64,000 nucleotides of DNA, taken from NCBI RefSeq assembly GCF_009909185.1, contig NZ_JAAAMV010000007.1, forward strand, positions 124,001 through 188,000, read 5' to 3'. Position numbers and translations under genes: made by a program. The notes beneath the pieces were generated by a model. It ran no database searches. It was not told the DNA's origin and saw nothing but the letters and a program-made list of their open reading frames with translations. Numbering within the stretch: the first letter of the stretch is position 1; each line of letters begins with the position of its first letter. The DNA comes from Paenibacillus glycinis (GTDB taxonomy: Bacteria; Bacillota; Bacilli; Paenibacillales; Paenibacillaceae). This document shows positions 7,948 through 16,560 of this stretch, one piece after another.

Positions 7948-8376
7948 ATGTCCATGTCCATGTCCGACAACCATCAATCCCCGATCGCCGAGTCCAAGCT
8001 TCCCGCCAGTCCGGTCAAAAACAAAATCGGCAGCCTTTTCGTCCCGGTACGGGATATCGAGGCTTCGCGCGGCTGGTACTGCCGGGTGCTCGGGCTGGAG
8101 GAGAGCCGGTGCGAGATCATGAACGGCCACCTGTGCCCGCTGCCCATGGAAGGCGCCGGCCTCATCCTGGACACGATGCCGATGTGGGGCGGCCGCGAGC
8201 CCGGCGGCGCGCCGACGTTCGAGACGCCCGCGTTCATGCTGATGACCGGGGATCTGGAAGGCTCGCTCGCGTACATGCAGGCGCTCGGCGCCGAGCTCGT
8301 GACCGGCATCGAGCACGACCACTGGTTCGTCGTGAAGGATCCGGACGGCAACAAGCTGATGATTTGCCGGGAATAG
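7948..8376 (+). CDS. VOC-family protein (glyoxalase/bleomycin-resistance/dioxygenase fold)
   Basis: A 142-residue protein with two beta-alpha-beta-beta-beta modules of the vicinal oxygen chelate fold: the first begins IGSLFVPVRDIEASRGWYCRV's core near residue 26 and the second ends in VKDPDGNKLMICRE. Such proteins act as metalloenzymes or as binding proteins for small drugs. GGAGGGAT lies 7 bases before ATG 7948; the start is followed by a triple ATGTCC repeat, giving three possible in-frame starts. It stands alone between the GntR promoter region and the glyQS leader. Substrate unknown. Confidence 0.82.
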   Translation: MSMSMSDNHQSPIAESKLPASPVKNKIGSLFVPVRDIEASRGWYCRVLGLEESRCEIMNGHLCPLPMEGAGLILDTMPMWGGREPGGAPTFETPAFMLMTGDLEGSLAYMQALGAELVTGIEHDHWFVVKDPDGNKLMICRE

Positions 8377-8495
8377 CGGGAGACGGACGTCGCTTCCTTC
8401 GCCCGCCGGCAAAGCGGCGCGAAGAACCGGCGAAGGCCGATACCCGGTTGATTTTTCTCCGGCTTCGCGATAAGATAACCAAAACATTGGAATTC

Positions 8496-8723
8496 TTGCT
8501 ATGAAGGACCATAGTACCTGAGAAGTCTTCTACGCAGCGAGCCGGGGATGGTGAAAGCCCGGCAGGAGCGACCGGGGAAACGGCAGTCCGGAGCAAGGCA
8601 TGGAAAGCAACAGCCAAAAGCGGGCGCGGCCGATCGGCAGCGTCAACTGGGGTGGAACCGCGGGCGCGTAAGCTCCCGTCCCCGGATATCGCCATCGCGA
8701 TGTCCGGAGACGGGAGCTTTTTT
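8496..8723 (+). promoter_or_regulatory. T-box riboswitch leader of glyQS
   Basis: The stem I distal motif GGTGAAAGCC (8550-8559) and the T-box core GGGTGGAACCGCGGG (about 8649-8663) are present, followed by a terminator (8670-8723). In the core the UGG is followed by A, matching tRNA-Gly whose discriminator base is U (3' end UCCA). A plausible specifier is GGC at 8582-8584, followed by A. Uncharged tRNA-Gly should stabilise the antiterminator and turn on the synthetase. Confidence 0.9.
8670..8723 (+). terminator. T-box regulated terminator
   Basis: AAGCTCCCGTC (8670-8680) pairs with GACGGGAGCTT (8708-8718), with a further inner stem, and is followed by a T-run to 8723. The 5' part overlaps the sequence needed by the antiterminator. 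Confidence 0.85.
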
Positions 8724-8780
8724 CGATGGCGGCGACAGAAAGAATACGGCCGGCAGCAGCGGCAAAAGGAGCGTTTACCG

Positions 8781-10172
8781 ATGAGCAACGAATCGAAGCC
8801 GATGGAACGGATCGTCTCGCTGGCGAAGCAGCGCGGATTTATTTTCCCGGGGTCCGAGATCTACGGCGGCTTGGCGAATACCTGGGATTACGGCCCGCTC
8901 GGGGTCGAGCTGAAAAACAACGTCAAGCGCGCGTGGTGGAAGAAATTCATCCAGCAGTCGCCGCACAACGTCGGTCTCGACGCCGCGATCCTGATGAACC
9001 CGCAGGCCTGGGTCGCCTCCGGCCACGTCGGGAATTTCAACGACCCCATGATCGACTGCAAAGCCTGCAAGAGCCGCCACCGCGCGGACAAAATCATCGA
9101 GAACGCCTTGGAAGCGACTGGCCTCGAGGTCATCGTCGACGGCATGACGTTCGACGAGATGAAGGCGCTGATCGCCGAGCATGCCATCGCGTGCCCGGAC
9201 TGCGGCGGCCGGGAATTCACCGACATTCGGCAATTCAACCTGATGTTCAAGACATTCCAGGGCGTGACGGAATCGAGCGCCAACCAGATCTACCTGCGCC
9301 CGGAGACGGCCCAAGGCATCTTCGTCAATTTCAAAAACGTGCAGCGCGCCATGCGCAAGAAGCTTCCCTTCGGCATCGGTCAAATCGGCAAAAGCTTCCG
9401 CAACGAAATCACGCCCGGCAACTTTACGTTCCGGACGCGCGAGTTCGAGCAGATGGAGCTGGAGTTCTTCTGCAAGCCCGGCGAGGACTTGGGGTGGTTC
9501 CGGTACTGGCGCGGCTTCTGCCGGGATTGGCTGCTCGGGCTCGGCATGAAGGAAACCAGCATCCGGCTGCGCGACCATGCCGACGACGAGCTGTCGCACT
9601 ATAGCAGCGCGACGACCGACATCGAGTACCGCTTCCCGTTCGGCTGGGGCGAGCTTTGGGGCATCGCGGATCGGACGGATTACGACCTGAAGCAGCATAT
9701 GGCGCATGCGGGCGAGGATTTCCACGTCCTCGATCCCGAGACGAACGAACGGTACGTCCCGTACTGCATCGAGCCTTCGCTCGGCGCCGACCGCGTGACG
9801 CTTGCGTTCCTCGTCGACGCTTACGAGGAGCAGCAGCTGGAAGCGGACGACAGCCGCGTCGTGCTGCGGCTGCATCCGGCGCTCGCGCCGGTCAAGGCGG
9901 CGGTCTTCCCGCTGTCCAAGAAGCTGGCCGAAGGCGCGCAGCGCGTCTACGGCGACCTCGCCGCCGACTTCATGGTCGACTACGACGAAGCCGGCTCCAT
10001 CGGCAAGCGGTACCGCCGCCACGACGAGATCGGCACGCCCCTGTGCATCACGTACGACTTCGATTCCGAGGCCGACGGCTGCGTCACCGTCCGCGACCGC
10101 GACACGATGGCGCAGGTCCGGCTGCCGATCGCGGAGCTTCGCGCGTATATCGCGGCGCGGGTCGCGTTCTAG
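8781..10172 (+). CDS. glyQS: Glycine--tRNA ligase, single-chain dimeric type
   Basis: Class II aminoacyl-tRNA synthetase of 463 residues, the usual length for the eukaryote-like alpha2 enzyme. Motifs seen are [19 protein letters not shown] near the N-terminus, a zinc-like pair CKAC and CPDC in the insertion, the motif 2 region [21 protein letters not shown], and [12 protein letters not shown] near motif 3. A C-terminal anticodon-binding domain starts near [23 protein letters not shown] 8781 follows AAAGGAGC. It charges tRNA-Gly for translation and is controlled by the T-box in front of it. Confidence 0.97.
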   Translation: MSNESKPMERIVSLAKQRGFIFPGSEIYGGLANTWDYGPLGVELKNNVKRAWWKKFIQQSPHNVGLDAAILMNPQAWVASGHVGNFNDPMIDCKACKSRHRADKIIENALEATGLEVIVDGMTFDEMKALIAEHAIACPDCGGREFTDIRQFNLMFKTFQGVTESSANQIYLRPETAQGIFVNFKNVQRAMRKKLPFGIGQIGKSFRNEITPGNFTFRTREFEQMELEFFCKPGEDLGWFRYWRGFCRDWLLGLGMKETSIRLRDHADDELSHYSSATTDIEYRFPFGWGELWGIADRTDYDLKQHMAHAGEDFHVLDPETNERYVPYCIEPSLGADRVTLAFLVDAYEEQQLEADDSRVVLRLHPALAPVKAAVFPLSKKLAEGAQRVYGDLAADFMVDYDEAGSIGKRYRRHDEIGTPLCITYDFDSEADGCVTVRDRDTMAQVRLPIAELRAYIAARVAF

Positions 10173-10297
10173 CCTGCTTGGAGCGACCGCGTCACTCCAC
10201 CGTGATCGTCTCGTATGCCGATGCGCGAGAGGAATTATTCGCAGGCGCCGCGAATGTACTAGATTAAGCAAATCCCTTGCGAACAGGAGGAACGGCA

Positions 10298-10392
10298 ATG
10301 GCCAGGTTGAAAATCCCCCGTTAAGCCCGAGCCTGCCGCAGTGCCCGTGGCCCCCCTCTCTCCCGGCCGGCACGACGCCGCGATTTCAATAA
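10298..10392 (+). CDS. Candidate proline-rich peptide gene upstream of the amidoligase (needs a -1 shift)
   Basis: AGGAGG (10285-10290) stands 7 bases before ATG 10298. As written the frame stops after eight codons (MARLKIPR, TAA 10322-10324). A -1 shift on the C5 run at 10315-10319, or one missing C, opens a 31-residue peptide: MARLKIPP, then a Pro-rich middle with SLPQCPWPPSLP and one Cys, ending AGTTPRFQ. Its TAA (10390-10392) falls immediately before the amidoligase ribosome site. The tight fit of both ends, and the match in layout to peptide-plus-ligase pairs, argue that this is a real gene carrying a base-call error or a programmed shift. Function unknown; it could be the amidoligase substrate. 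Confidence 0.5.
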
Positions 10393-10410
10393 GAGAGGGT
10401 GCATGCGCCT

Positions 10411-11325
10411 ATGTGGCCGAAACACGTCAACTGGAAAGACCTGCGCTTCGGCGTGGAAATCGAATTTATCGGCGGCAGACCCGCCGAAGTGGAACTGCCG
10501 CCCGGATGGGTCATGTCGCTGGACGAACTGCAGGTGGACGAATCCGGCGACGATTCCGGCAGCGAGCTGAAGACGCCTCCCATGCTTTGGGCGGCCCGCG
10601 AGCAAATCCGCGTCATGCTGGATCGCCTGCTTGCGAACGGCGCGCGGATGAACTGGAGCTGCGGGCTGCATGTGCATATCGGCATCGAACCGTGGGGCGA
10701 GGCGATGGTGCTGCCGCTCGTCGACGCCGCGCTCGCGTGCCAAGAGGCGCTTCGCTCCTTGCTGACGATGAGCGAGCACCGGCTGATCTACTGCCCTTCG
10801 GTTACGCCGGAGATGAAGAACGACTACCTGCGCGATCCGCGCCAGGAGGCGCTGCACCGCCCGGGCCGGCCCCAGTCGCATCGCTGCGGCATCAATGCCT
10901 CGGCATGGTACGACATCGGCACCGTCGAGATCCGCTATGCCAACGGCAGCCTCGACTACGATGAGATCCTGCATGCCGTCGAGCTGTGCTTGCGATTCGT
11001 GGCGGCCGTCGGCGAGGGACGCAAGCTTCGGGACACGCCGGCCGAATTGGCCGACGCGCTGGGCGCGCCGCGGACCGGATACCCGCCGCCGCGCGCGATT
11101 CCGCGCTGGTACCGCGAGCGGACGTGGCTGGACGACGCCCTGATCCCGGCGGTATCGGAGCTCGCCGAACAGCTTGTTCCCGGCGGCGAGATCCTCCATA
11201 TCCTCCCCGTCCAGGACGGCCTGCTCCTCGGCATCGAGGCGGGCGACGGCAAGCTGCGCCGATACGTATGCGCGCCGCCGGCGACGGGCTGGCGGGTCGT
11301 GCGTCAAGCCGATGCTCCGCGTTGA
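10411..11325 (+). CDS. Putative amidoligase (glutamine synthetase-like COOH-NH2 ligase)
   Basis: 304 residues resembling the Amidoligase_2 family, which has a glutamine synthetase-like fold and is predicted to join carboxyl and amino groups using ATP. Motifs seen are FGVEIEF near residue 13 (acidic metal ligands), LHVHIGIEPWG, and VEIRYANGSLD, which match the conserved acidic, His and Arg positions of the fold. ATG 10411 is chosen because AGAGGG (10394-10399) is 11 bases upstream; GTG 10399 overlaps that site. It is followed by a strong terminator. The candidate peptide at 10298-10392 is its likely operon partner. Substrate is not known for this family in general. Confidence 0.82.
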   Translation: MWPKHVNWKDLRFGVEIEFIGGRPAEVELPPGWVMSLDELQVDESGDDSGSELKTPPMLWAAREQIRVMLDRLLANGARMNWSCGLHVHIGIEPWGEAMVLPLVDAALACQEALRSLLTMSEHRLIYCPSVTPEMKNDYLRDPRQEALHRPGRPQSHRCGINASAWYDIGTVEIRYANGSLDYDEILHAVELCLRFVAAVGEGRKLRDTPAELADALGAPRTGYPPPRAIPRWYRERTWLDDALIPAVSELAEQLVPGGEILHILPVQDGLLLGIEAGDGKLRRYVCAPPATGWRVVRQADAPR

Positions 11326-11335
11326 ACGCGAATGG

Positions 11336-11363
11336 CCCCCTTCTGCCGACCGGCAGAAGGGGG
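11336..11363 (+). terminator. Terminator after the amidoligase gene
   Basis: CCCCCTTCTGCC (11336-11347), loop GACC, GGCAGAAGGGGG (11352-11363): a 12-bp perfect stem, with only a weak T-rich tail. Confidence 0.7.
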
Positions 11364-11441
11364 TCTCCATTTGCAGCAGATTAGACAACGGCCTATGCCT
11401 GGCGAAGTGTTCGGGTTCGTCTCTGTTTGGTTGCCGGCCCG

Positions 11442-12025
11442 TCAGAAAAGCTCCAGCCGCCGGTAATTCGTCCGGATATAGTGGATGCCCGAGTACACGG
11501 TCAGCGCAAGCGCCAGATACAGCAGCACCTGATCGACGGGGATGCCGGTGAAGAAGCTGAACGGGCGGTTTCGCAGCAGGACGGCCGTGATCGCTGCGAC
11601 TTGGAACACCATTTTGATCTTGCCGGTGCCGTCGGCTTGCAGCGCGATGCGGCGGGAGGCGGCGACGATGCGCAAGCCGGTGATGACGATTTCCCTCGCA
11701 ACGATGGCGAACGCCACCCACGCGTACGTCAAATGCAGGCTGACCATCAGGATGAGCGCGGCGGTGATAAGCAGCTTGTCCGCGAGCGGGTCCAGCAGTT
11801 TGCCGAGATTGGTGACGAGGTTGTATTTGCGCGCGATGTATCCGTCCAGCTTGTCGGTGGCGGAAGCGAGCAAGAACACCGCCGCCGCGTAATAGATGCC
11901 GTACGCGTCCAAATGCCCGATAAGGCCGGACTTCTCGGCCAGCCATTCCGGATAGATCGGGAAAAGCAGATGAATACGGGAATCAGCATGATTCTTGCCA
12001 GCGTGATCTTGTTCGCCAGATTCAT
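11442..12025 (-). pseudogene. pgsA: CDP-diacylglycerol--glycerol-3-phosphate 3-phosphatidyltransferase, frameshifted
   Basis: Integral membrane enzyme of phosphatidylglycerol synthesis. From ATG 12025 (AGGAG upstream) the frame reads MNLANKITLARIMLIPVFI, typical of PgsA, then runs out of frame near 11955-11975 at TTTTCCC. One added base restores the frame, giving about 194 residues, the normal length. The rest carries the full CDP-alcohol phosphatidyltransferase signature DKLDGYIAR, eight residues, GKLLDPLAD. Since this enzyme is normally essential, the break is more likely a base-call error than a dead gene, unless a second copy exists. The neighbour upstream on this strand is a glycosidase, so no operon logic is evident. 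Confidence 0.85.
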
Positions 12026-12035
12026 GGAATCGCTC

Positions 12036-13100
12036 CTATTGCGCGTCCGCGCCCGGAATGCCGTCCGCTGCCCAAGGCCGGCTCGCCGCCACGGCGATGC
12101 AGCGGAATTCGCGGCTGCCGCCGCCGTAGTCGATGACGGCCGGGTCCCCCTCCCGCGCCGGACGGCAGGCGCAATAAAAGTGATACAGCGTGCCGTTCCA
12201 GCTGATGACGGACGACTTGTGCGCATGCGTCTCGTCCAGCGCGCCCGGTCCGCCGGCCGGCAGCCACGGCTCGGGCAGGCATTCCCAGCGCAGCAGGTCC
12301 TCCGATACCGCAAGCGCCCCTTGGGCATGCTTGCCGTCGAAGCCGAAGCCGAAATCATACCAGCGTCCCGCATGGAATTTGATGCAGGGATCGCTGAAAT
12401 ACTGCCGGTAGAAGCTGTTATCCAGCGCCTGCAGGACCGGATTCTCCGGGCAGCGCGTCCAGTGGACGAGATCGTCCGACCACGCCGCGCCCGTCTGCTC
12501 GACCCACGGCCATTCGTCCTTGTCTTTGGCGTTGTAGAACATCCAGTACTTCTCCGCGTGACGGATGACGCAGCATTTGTACAAGCCGCCCCGCTCCCAG
12601 TCCGCCCCGCCTTCATACGCGAAGATCGGCCGGTCAAGCCGCGTCCAGCGCAGCAGCGACTCGTCCTCGCAATAAGCCAGTCCCATCACGGCGCCGCCCG
12701 CTTCATAACCGACTTCCGGATACGCGTGATATACCATCCAGTACTTCCCGTCCACCTTGCGCAGCGCCGGCACCGCATGCAGCTCGTCGGATTCCAGCAG
12801 GATCCACGACCCCGCCGCTCCCACGCGATCCCAGCGCGACGGATCGTCCAGCCGCTCCAGCATCATGCCTCGGTAGGTCCACGCCAGCAGATCCGGACTC
12901 GTTGCCAGCGCGGTCTGATACCCGTCCCCGTCGAAGCCGACGTACATCATATGGAACAGCCCATCGTGCCGGAACACGAACGGGCAATCCACGGCCTTGG
13001 CGTCGAAGCGTCCTGCGATCCCCGATCCCTGCAGGACGGGAAGGTCCCGCCGAAAGTCCGTTCTTAGCTCTTCGATAGCCGCGCGATCGATAATCGTCAT
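12036..13100 (-). CDS. Beta-propeller glycoside hydrolase-like protein (GH43/GH32/GH130-like)
   Basis: 354 residues with repeated blade-like motifs: FRHDGLFHMMYVGFDG, KVDGKYWMVYHAYPE, KYWMFYNAKDKDEW, FHAGRWYDFGFGFDGK and WNGTLYHFYCA. These fit five-bladed propeller glycosidases. There is no signal peptide, so it probably acts inside the cell on imported oligosaccharides. Acidic residues at DCPF, DELHAVPAL and SDPCIKF are candidate catalytic positions, but I cannot assign the family with certainty. AGGAG precedes ATG 13100. It lies downstream of the AraC gene and the 31-residue miniprotein and may share their transcript. Confidence 0.75.
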   Translation of the reverse strand: MTIIDRAAIEELRTDFRRDLPVLQGSGIAGRFDAKAVDCPFVFRHDGLFHMMYVGFDGDGYQTALATSPDLLAWTYRGMMLERLDDPSRWDRVGAAGSWILLESDELHAVPALRKVDGKYWMVYHAYPEVGYEAGGAVMGLAYCEDESLLRWTRLDRPIFAYEGGADWERGGLYKCCVIRHAEKYWMFYNAKDKDEWPWVEQTGAAWSDDLVHWTRCPENPVLQALDNSFYRQYFSDPCIKFHAGRWYDFGFGFDGKHAQGALAVSEDLLRWECLPEPWLPAGGPGALDETHAHKSSVISWNGTLYHFYCACRPAREGDPAVIDYGGGSREFRCIAVAASRPWAADGIPGADAQ

Positions 13101-13183
13101 GCGAATACGCTCCTCGTCATGAATTCGCTTACATAATAATTCGCGATTTTATTTCCGCGCCGACAGCTGCTTTCGCCGCCCGT

Positions 13184-13279
13184 TCATATCCGCTGAATGG
13201 CCCACAGCAGCCAAAACATCGCGCCCAGCATCAGTCCGCCGCTGCCGAAGATCGCGAACAGGATCAGTTTGTTTTTCAT
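13184..13279 (-). CDS. 31-residue single-pass membrane miniprotein
   Basis: ATG 13279 is preceded by AGGAGG with 9 bases spacing. The product starts MKNKLILFAIFG, continues with a Gly/Met-rich hydrophobic stretch and ends FWLLWAIQRI, so nearly the whole peptide is one membrane helix with a basic N-terminus and a short basic tail. It lies between the AraC regulator and the glycosidase in the same orientation. No known function; small membrane peptides of this kind often bind transporters or sensors. The strong ribosome site and perfect helix make a real gene likely. Confidence 0.65.
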   Translation of the reverse strand: MKNKLILFAIFGSGGLMLGAMFWLLWAIQRI

Positions 13280-13336
13280 AGCCGCCAGCCTCCTTCAAGA
13301 ATTCGGAAACCTTCCGCCCCGCGCCGGTAGCGCCCC

Positions 13337-14164
13337 TCAGCCGCCTTCTCTGAATTTGCGCGGCGTCGTCCCGACCGTCTTCATGAACGCGTTGTAAAAC
13401 GACGGCTCGCTCTGGTAACCGACGATGTCCGCGATGTCCTTCACCTGCAGCGCGGTCGTGCGCAAATACCGTTTGGCCGCCTCCATGCGGCAGTAGACGA
13501 GAAACCGGATGGGGCTGACGCCCACCGTTTCTTTGAACAGATGCGCCAAGTGGTATTTGTTCATGAACGTCTCGGCGGCCAGCGATTTCAAGGTGAGCGG
13601 CGCCGCGTAATTCTCTTCCATCATCCGCTTGGCCTTCCAGACCGCCTCCTTGGCCGTCGAGCGGGTCCGTTCCGCCGCATCGCCGTAATGCGCGATCCGT
13701 GCCAGCTTGACGAACAGCAGGCCCAGGTAATGATCCGACGCCAGCCGCGACTCCGGCTCCATCCGCCCGTACTCCCCGATGCATGCCCGCATCAGCGCCG
13801 CAATCGCGGGCATCTGCTCGTGAAGCTCGATCACCGGCTCGCGGTCCGGGTCGAGAAAATAATCCGGCGGCAGCTCGCCGACCTGCATGTCCGTAAACCC
13901 GATGTACGTCGCGCGAAACGGATGCTTCGTGGACAGTTCCTTGTGCCACAATCCCCGCTGATAGAAGAGCAGCGTCCCCGGACCGGCGGTATAGCTCCGG
14001 CCGTCGATCTCGAATTCGCCCTCCCCTTCTTCGACGAGCAGCATCTCGCTATTGGCATCGTGCTTGTGAAGCTCCAGCATGAACCGGTTCGGATTGCCGT
14101 CCGCCAGGAAAGCGGCGCCCGAGATGAACGCCGGCCGGCTGCGGAACAGGGAAGCCTCGCCCAT
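13337..14164 (-). CDS. AraC-family regulator with cupin sensor domain
   Basis: 275 residues: an N-terminal cupin (HKHDANSEMLLVEEGEGEFEIDG near residues 40-60, in pieces) and a C-terminal pair of helix-turn-helices (TLKSLAAETFMNKYHLAHLF and QVKDIADIVGYQSEPSFYNA) ending in TPRKFREGG. ATG 14164 follows AAGGAG with 9 bases; the longer frame upstream lacks a ribosome site. It is divergent from the FG-GAP/dehydrogenase operon and upstream of a glycosidase, so it most likely senses a sugar and controls both sides. It is a one-component regulator, unlike the two-component pairs elsewhere in the window. Confidence 0.9.
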   Translation of the reverse strand: MGEASLFRSRPAFISGAAFLADGNPNRFMLELHKHDANSEMLLVEEGEGEFEIDGRSYTAGPGTLLFYQRGLWHKELSTKHPFRATYIGFTDMQVGELPPDYFLDPDREPVIELHEQMPAIAALMRACIGEYGRMEPESRLASDHYLGLLFVKLARIAHYGDAAERTRSTAKEAVWKAKRMMEENYAAPLTLKSLAAETFMNKYHLAHLFKETVGVSPIRFLVYCRMEAAKRYLRTTALQVKDIADIVGYQSEPSFYNAFMKTVGTTPRKFREGG

Positions 14165-14304
14165 CGTCTTCATCTCCTTCGACGCGTGCTTCGTACCCAG
14201 CCTTCGTTCGTGCGCGAAGCCGTATCTGTATATCGCAAGAATGGATAGTTTTTCCCACAAGCCCTCTTATTGTTTCGCCGATCCCGTTGGCATACCCTAG
14301 TAAT

Positions 14305-14318
14305 AGAGAGCGCTTGCA
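14305..14318. promoter_or_regulatory. Catabolite-response-element-like site
   Basis: Reverse strand TGCAAGCGCTCTCT fits the CcpA cre pattern TGNAANCGNWNNCA except for the last base. It lies in the divergent region between the AraC gene and the FG-GAP operon. Confidence 0.45.
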
Positions 14319-14389
14319 GGTTTTATCCTCAGCATAGCGCATAACCGCGATACGATACAACATTAATTAGTTCGAGGAGAGTGTCCGCA

Positions 14390-15487
14390 GTGCTGCAATT
14401 CAAGAAACGGCTGTTGTCCGACGAGAAATACGAAGCTTGCGCGGTGTTCGACGTGAACGGCGACGGCGTGCCGGATATCGTCAGCGGCGCGTATTGGTAC
14501 GAGGGACCGGATTACGCGAAGAAGCATTTTATCAGCGACGTCCTCGCGATCTCCGAATACCACGACGACTTCTCCGACTATCCGATGGACGTCGACGGCG
14601 ACGGCCGTCCGGACATCGTCACGGGCGGCTGGTGGGGCGAGACGCTTCGCTGGCGCCGGAATCCCGGGGATTCGGACGCCGCATGGGAGACGTACGACAT
14701 CGACCGCTGCGGCAGCATCGAGACGATCCGGTATCTGGATATCGACGGCTGCGGCGTGCCGGAAATCTTCCCGAACACGCCCGGCGAGCCGCAGGCGTTC
14801 TATAAGCTCGTGCGCGATGCCGAAGGCCGGGGAACCGGCGAGTTCCGAAAATTCGTCATCGGCGAAGGCCCGAGCGGGCACGGCATGGGCTTCGCCGACG
14901 TGAACGGCGACGGCCGCATGGACGTGATCCTGCCGGGCGGCTGGCTGGAGCATCCGGCGGATCCCTTTGCCGGAACGTGGACGTTTCATCCCGAGTTCTC
15001 GCTTGGCAGCGCCAGCGTGCCCATACTGGGCCATGACGTGAACGGCGACGGCTTGATCGACCTGATCGTCGGGCAGGCGCATGATTACGGGCTGCATTGG
15101 CTCGAGCAAGGACGCGCGGCGGACGGCTCGCGAACGTGGACGAAGCACGAGATCGACATGAGCGGCTCGCAGTTCCATGACCTATGGCTGGTCGACCTCG
15201 ACCTCGACGGAGAGCCGGAATTGATCACGGGCAAGCGGTACCGGGCGCACAACGACGGCGACCCCGGCGCATTCGACGACATCGGCCTCTACTACTACAA
15301 GATCGGCGGCGGCGCATTCGAGAAGCACGTCATCGACTACGGCCCGGCGGGCGAAGCTTCCGGCGCGGGCATCTATTTCTGGGTGCAGGACTTGAACGGC
15401 AGCGGCTATCCCGACATCGTGGCCCCCGGCAAGGACGGCCTCTATCTCTTCGAAAATCTCGGCGCAAGCGAGGGTGAACGGACATGA
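14390..15487 (+). CDS. FG-GAP/VCBS-repeat beta-propeller protein
   Basis: 365 residues with at least five Ca-binding-like loops of the form DxNxDGxxD: DVNGDGVPDIV, DVDGDGRPDIV, DVNGDGRMDVI, DVNGDGLIDLI and DLDLDGEPELI. They suggest a seven-bladed propeller. There is no signal peptide, which is unusual for this mostly exported family. GTG 14390 is chosen because GAGGAG lies 10 bases upstream; a GTG at 14381 is too close. Its end overlaps the start of the dehydrogenase gene as ATGA, so the two are translated together. A role as a carbohydrate-binding scaffold or lyase-like enzyme is possible but unproven. Confidence 0.82.
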   Translation: MLQFKKRLLSDEKYEACAVFDVNGDGVPDIVSGAYWYEGPDYAKKHFISDVLAISEYHDDFSDYPMDVDGDGRPDIVTGGWWGETLRWRRNPGDSDAAWETYDIDRCGSIETIRYLDIDGCGVPEIFPNTPGEPQAFYKLVRDAEGRGTGEFRKFVIGEGPSGHGMGFADVNGDGRMDVILPGGWLEHPADPFAGTWTFHPEFSLGSASVPILGHDVNGDGLIDLIVGQAHDYGLHWLEQGRAADGSRTWTKHEIDMSGSQFHDLWLVDLDLDGEPELITGKRYRAHNDGDPGAFDDIGLYYYKIGGGAFEKHVIDYGPAGEASGAGIYFWVQDLNGSGYPDIVAPGKDGLYLFENLGASEGERT

Positions 15488-16560
15488 GCAAAGTAAGAAT
15501 CGGTTTCGTGGGCGGCGGCGGCATGGGACAGATGGCGCATCTCAGCAACTACGCCGTGCTGGCGGACGAATGCGAGGTCGTGGCGCTGGCCGAGATTCGG
15601 CCGCAGTCCGCCGCGCTCGTCGCGGCCCGGTACGGTATCCCGCAAGTCTACGGCCATCACATGGAATTGATCGAGCAGGCGAAGGTCGACGCCATCGTCG
15701 CGCCGCAGCAATACCGCCATCACGCCGCGCTCATCCCGGACATTCTGCGCGCGGGCATTCCCGTCTTCACGGAGAAGCCGCTCAGCCTGACCGTCGAGGC
15801 AGGCCGCGAGCTGGTGCGCGTCGGGGAAGAAACCGGCACCCTGCACATGGTCGGCTACCATAAGCGCTCCGACCCGGCGATGGAACGCGCCAAGAAGGAG
15901 GTCGACGCGTGGAAAGCCAGCGGCGACTTCGGCAAGCTGCGGAGCATCCGCGTCACGATGCCGCCCGGCGACTGGACGGCGGCGGCCGACAAGCCGCTGA
16001 ACGCGGGCGACCCGTATCCGTCGCTGCAGCAGGAGCCGGGTCCGGCCGACTTCACGGAGGAACAGACGCGAGAGCTGGACGCGTTCGTCAATTATTACAT
16101 TCACCAAGTAAACGCCATCCGGTTCTTCCTCGGCGAGAACTACAAGCTGACCTTCGGCGACCGCGCGGGCGTCCTGCTCGTCGGCGAGAGCGACGGCGGC
16201 GTCACGGTCAGTCTCGAGATGGCGCCGTATCTCACCTCGGTCGAATGGCATGAGCACATCCTCGTCGCGTTCGAGAACGGCTTCGTCCGCGTCGACCTTC
16301 CTGCCCCGCTGGTGCGCCAGCAGGCGGGCAAAGTGACGATCTACAAGGACAACGCCCGGCGCGGCGAGCCCGAGATCAGCCGGCCGATCATGCCGAACGT
16401 CTCGGCCATGCGCAGCCAGGCCCGCAACTTCCTGGCCGCGGTCCGAGGCGAGCGCCCCGCCCCCTGCCTCGCCAAAGAAGCGCTCGAGGACCTCGTCTTC
16501 GCCCGGTCCTATATCGACTTCATGTCGCGTACCTACGGCAACGGGTTGGCCAAGGCATAG
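15484..16560 (+). CDS. Gfo/Idh/MocA-family oxidoreductase
   Basis: NAD(P)-dependent sugar dehydrogenase-like enzyme of 358 residues. The Rossmann motif GFVGGGGMGQMAH is at the N-terminus and EKPLSL carries the conserved family Lys at about residue 99. A C-terminal alpha/beta domain follows, with ELDAFVNYYIHQVNAIRFF including the usual His near the active site. Translation is coupled to the FG-GAP gene by an ATGA overlap. It probably oxidises a sugar, inositol-type or sugar-acid intermediate released by the neighbouring glycosidases. Exact substrate unknown. Confidence 0.9.
   Translation: MSKVRIGFVGGGGMGQMAHLSNYAVLADECEVVALAEIRPQSAALVAARYGIPQVYGHHMELIEQAKVDAIVAPQQYRHHAALIPDILRAGIPVFTEKPLSLTVEAGRELVRVGEETGTLHMVGYHKRSDPAMERAKKEVDAWKASGDFGKLRSIRVTMPPGDWTAAADKPLNAGDPYPSLQQEPGPADFTEEQTRELDAFVNYYIHQVNAIRFFLGENYKLTFGDRAGVLLVGESDGGVTVSLEMAPYLTSVEWHEHILVAFENGFVRVDLPAPLVRQQAGKVTIYKDNARRGEPEISRPIMPNVSAMRSQARNFLAAVRGERPAPCLAKEALEDLVFARSYIDFMSRTYGNGLAKA

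Noticed and set aside
8652..8780. N-terminal extension of glyQS into the leader
   Set aside because: It would translate the T-box terminator; ATG 8781 has a clear ribosome site and matches the known protein start.
10341..10964. 207-residue plus-strand frame overlapping the amidoligase in another frame
   Set aside because: The amidoligase frame has family motifs and a ribosome site; this frame is a shadow with Arg-rich text.
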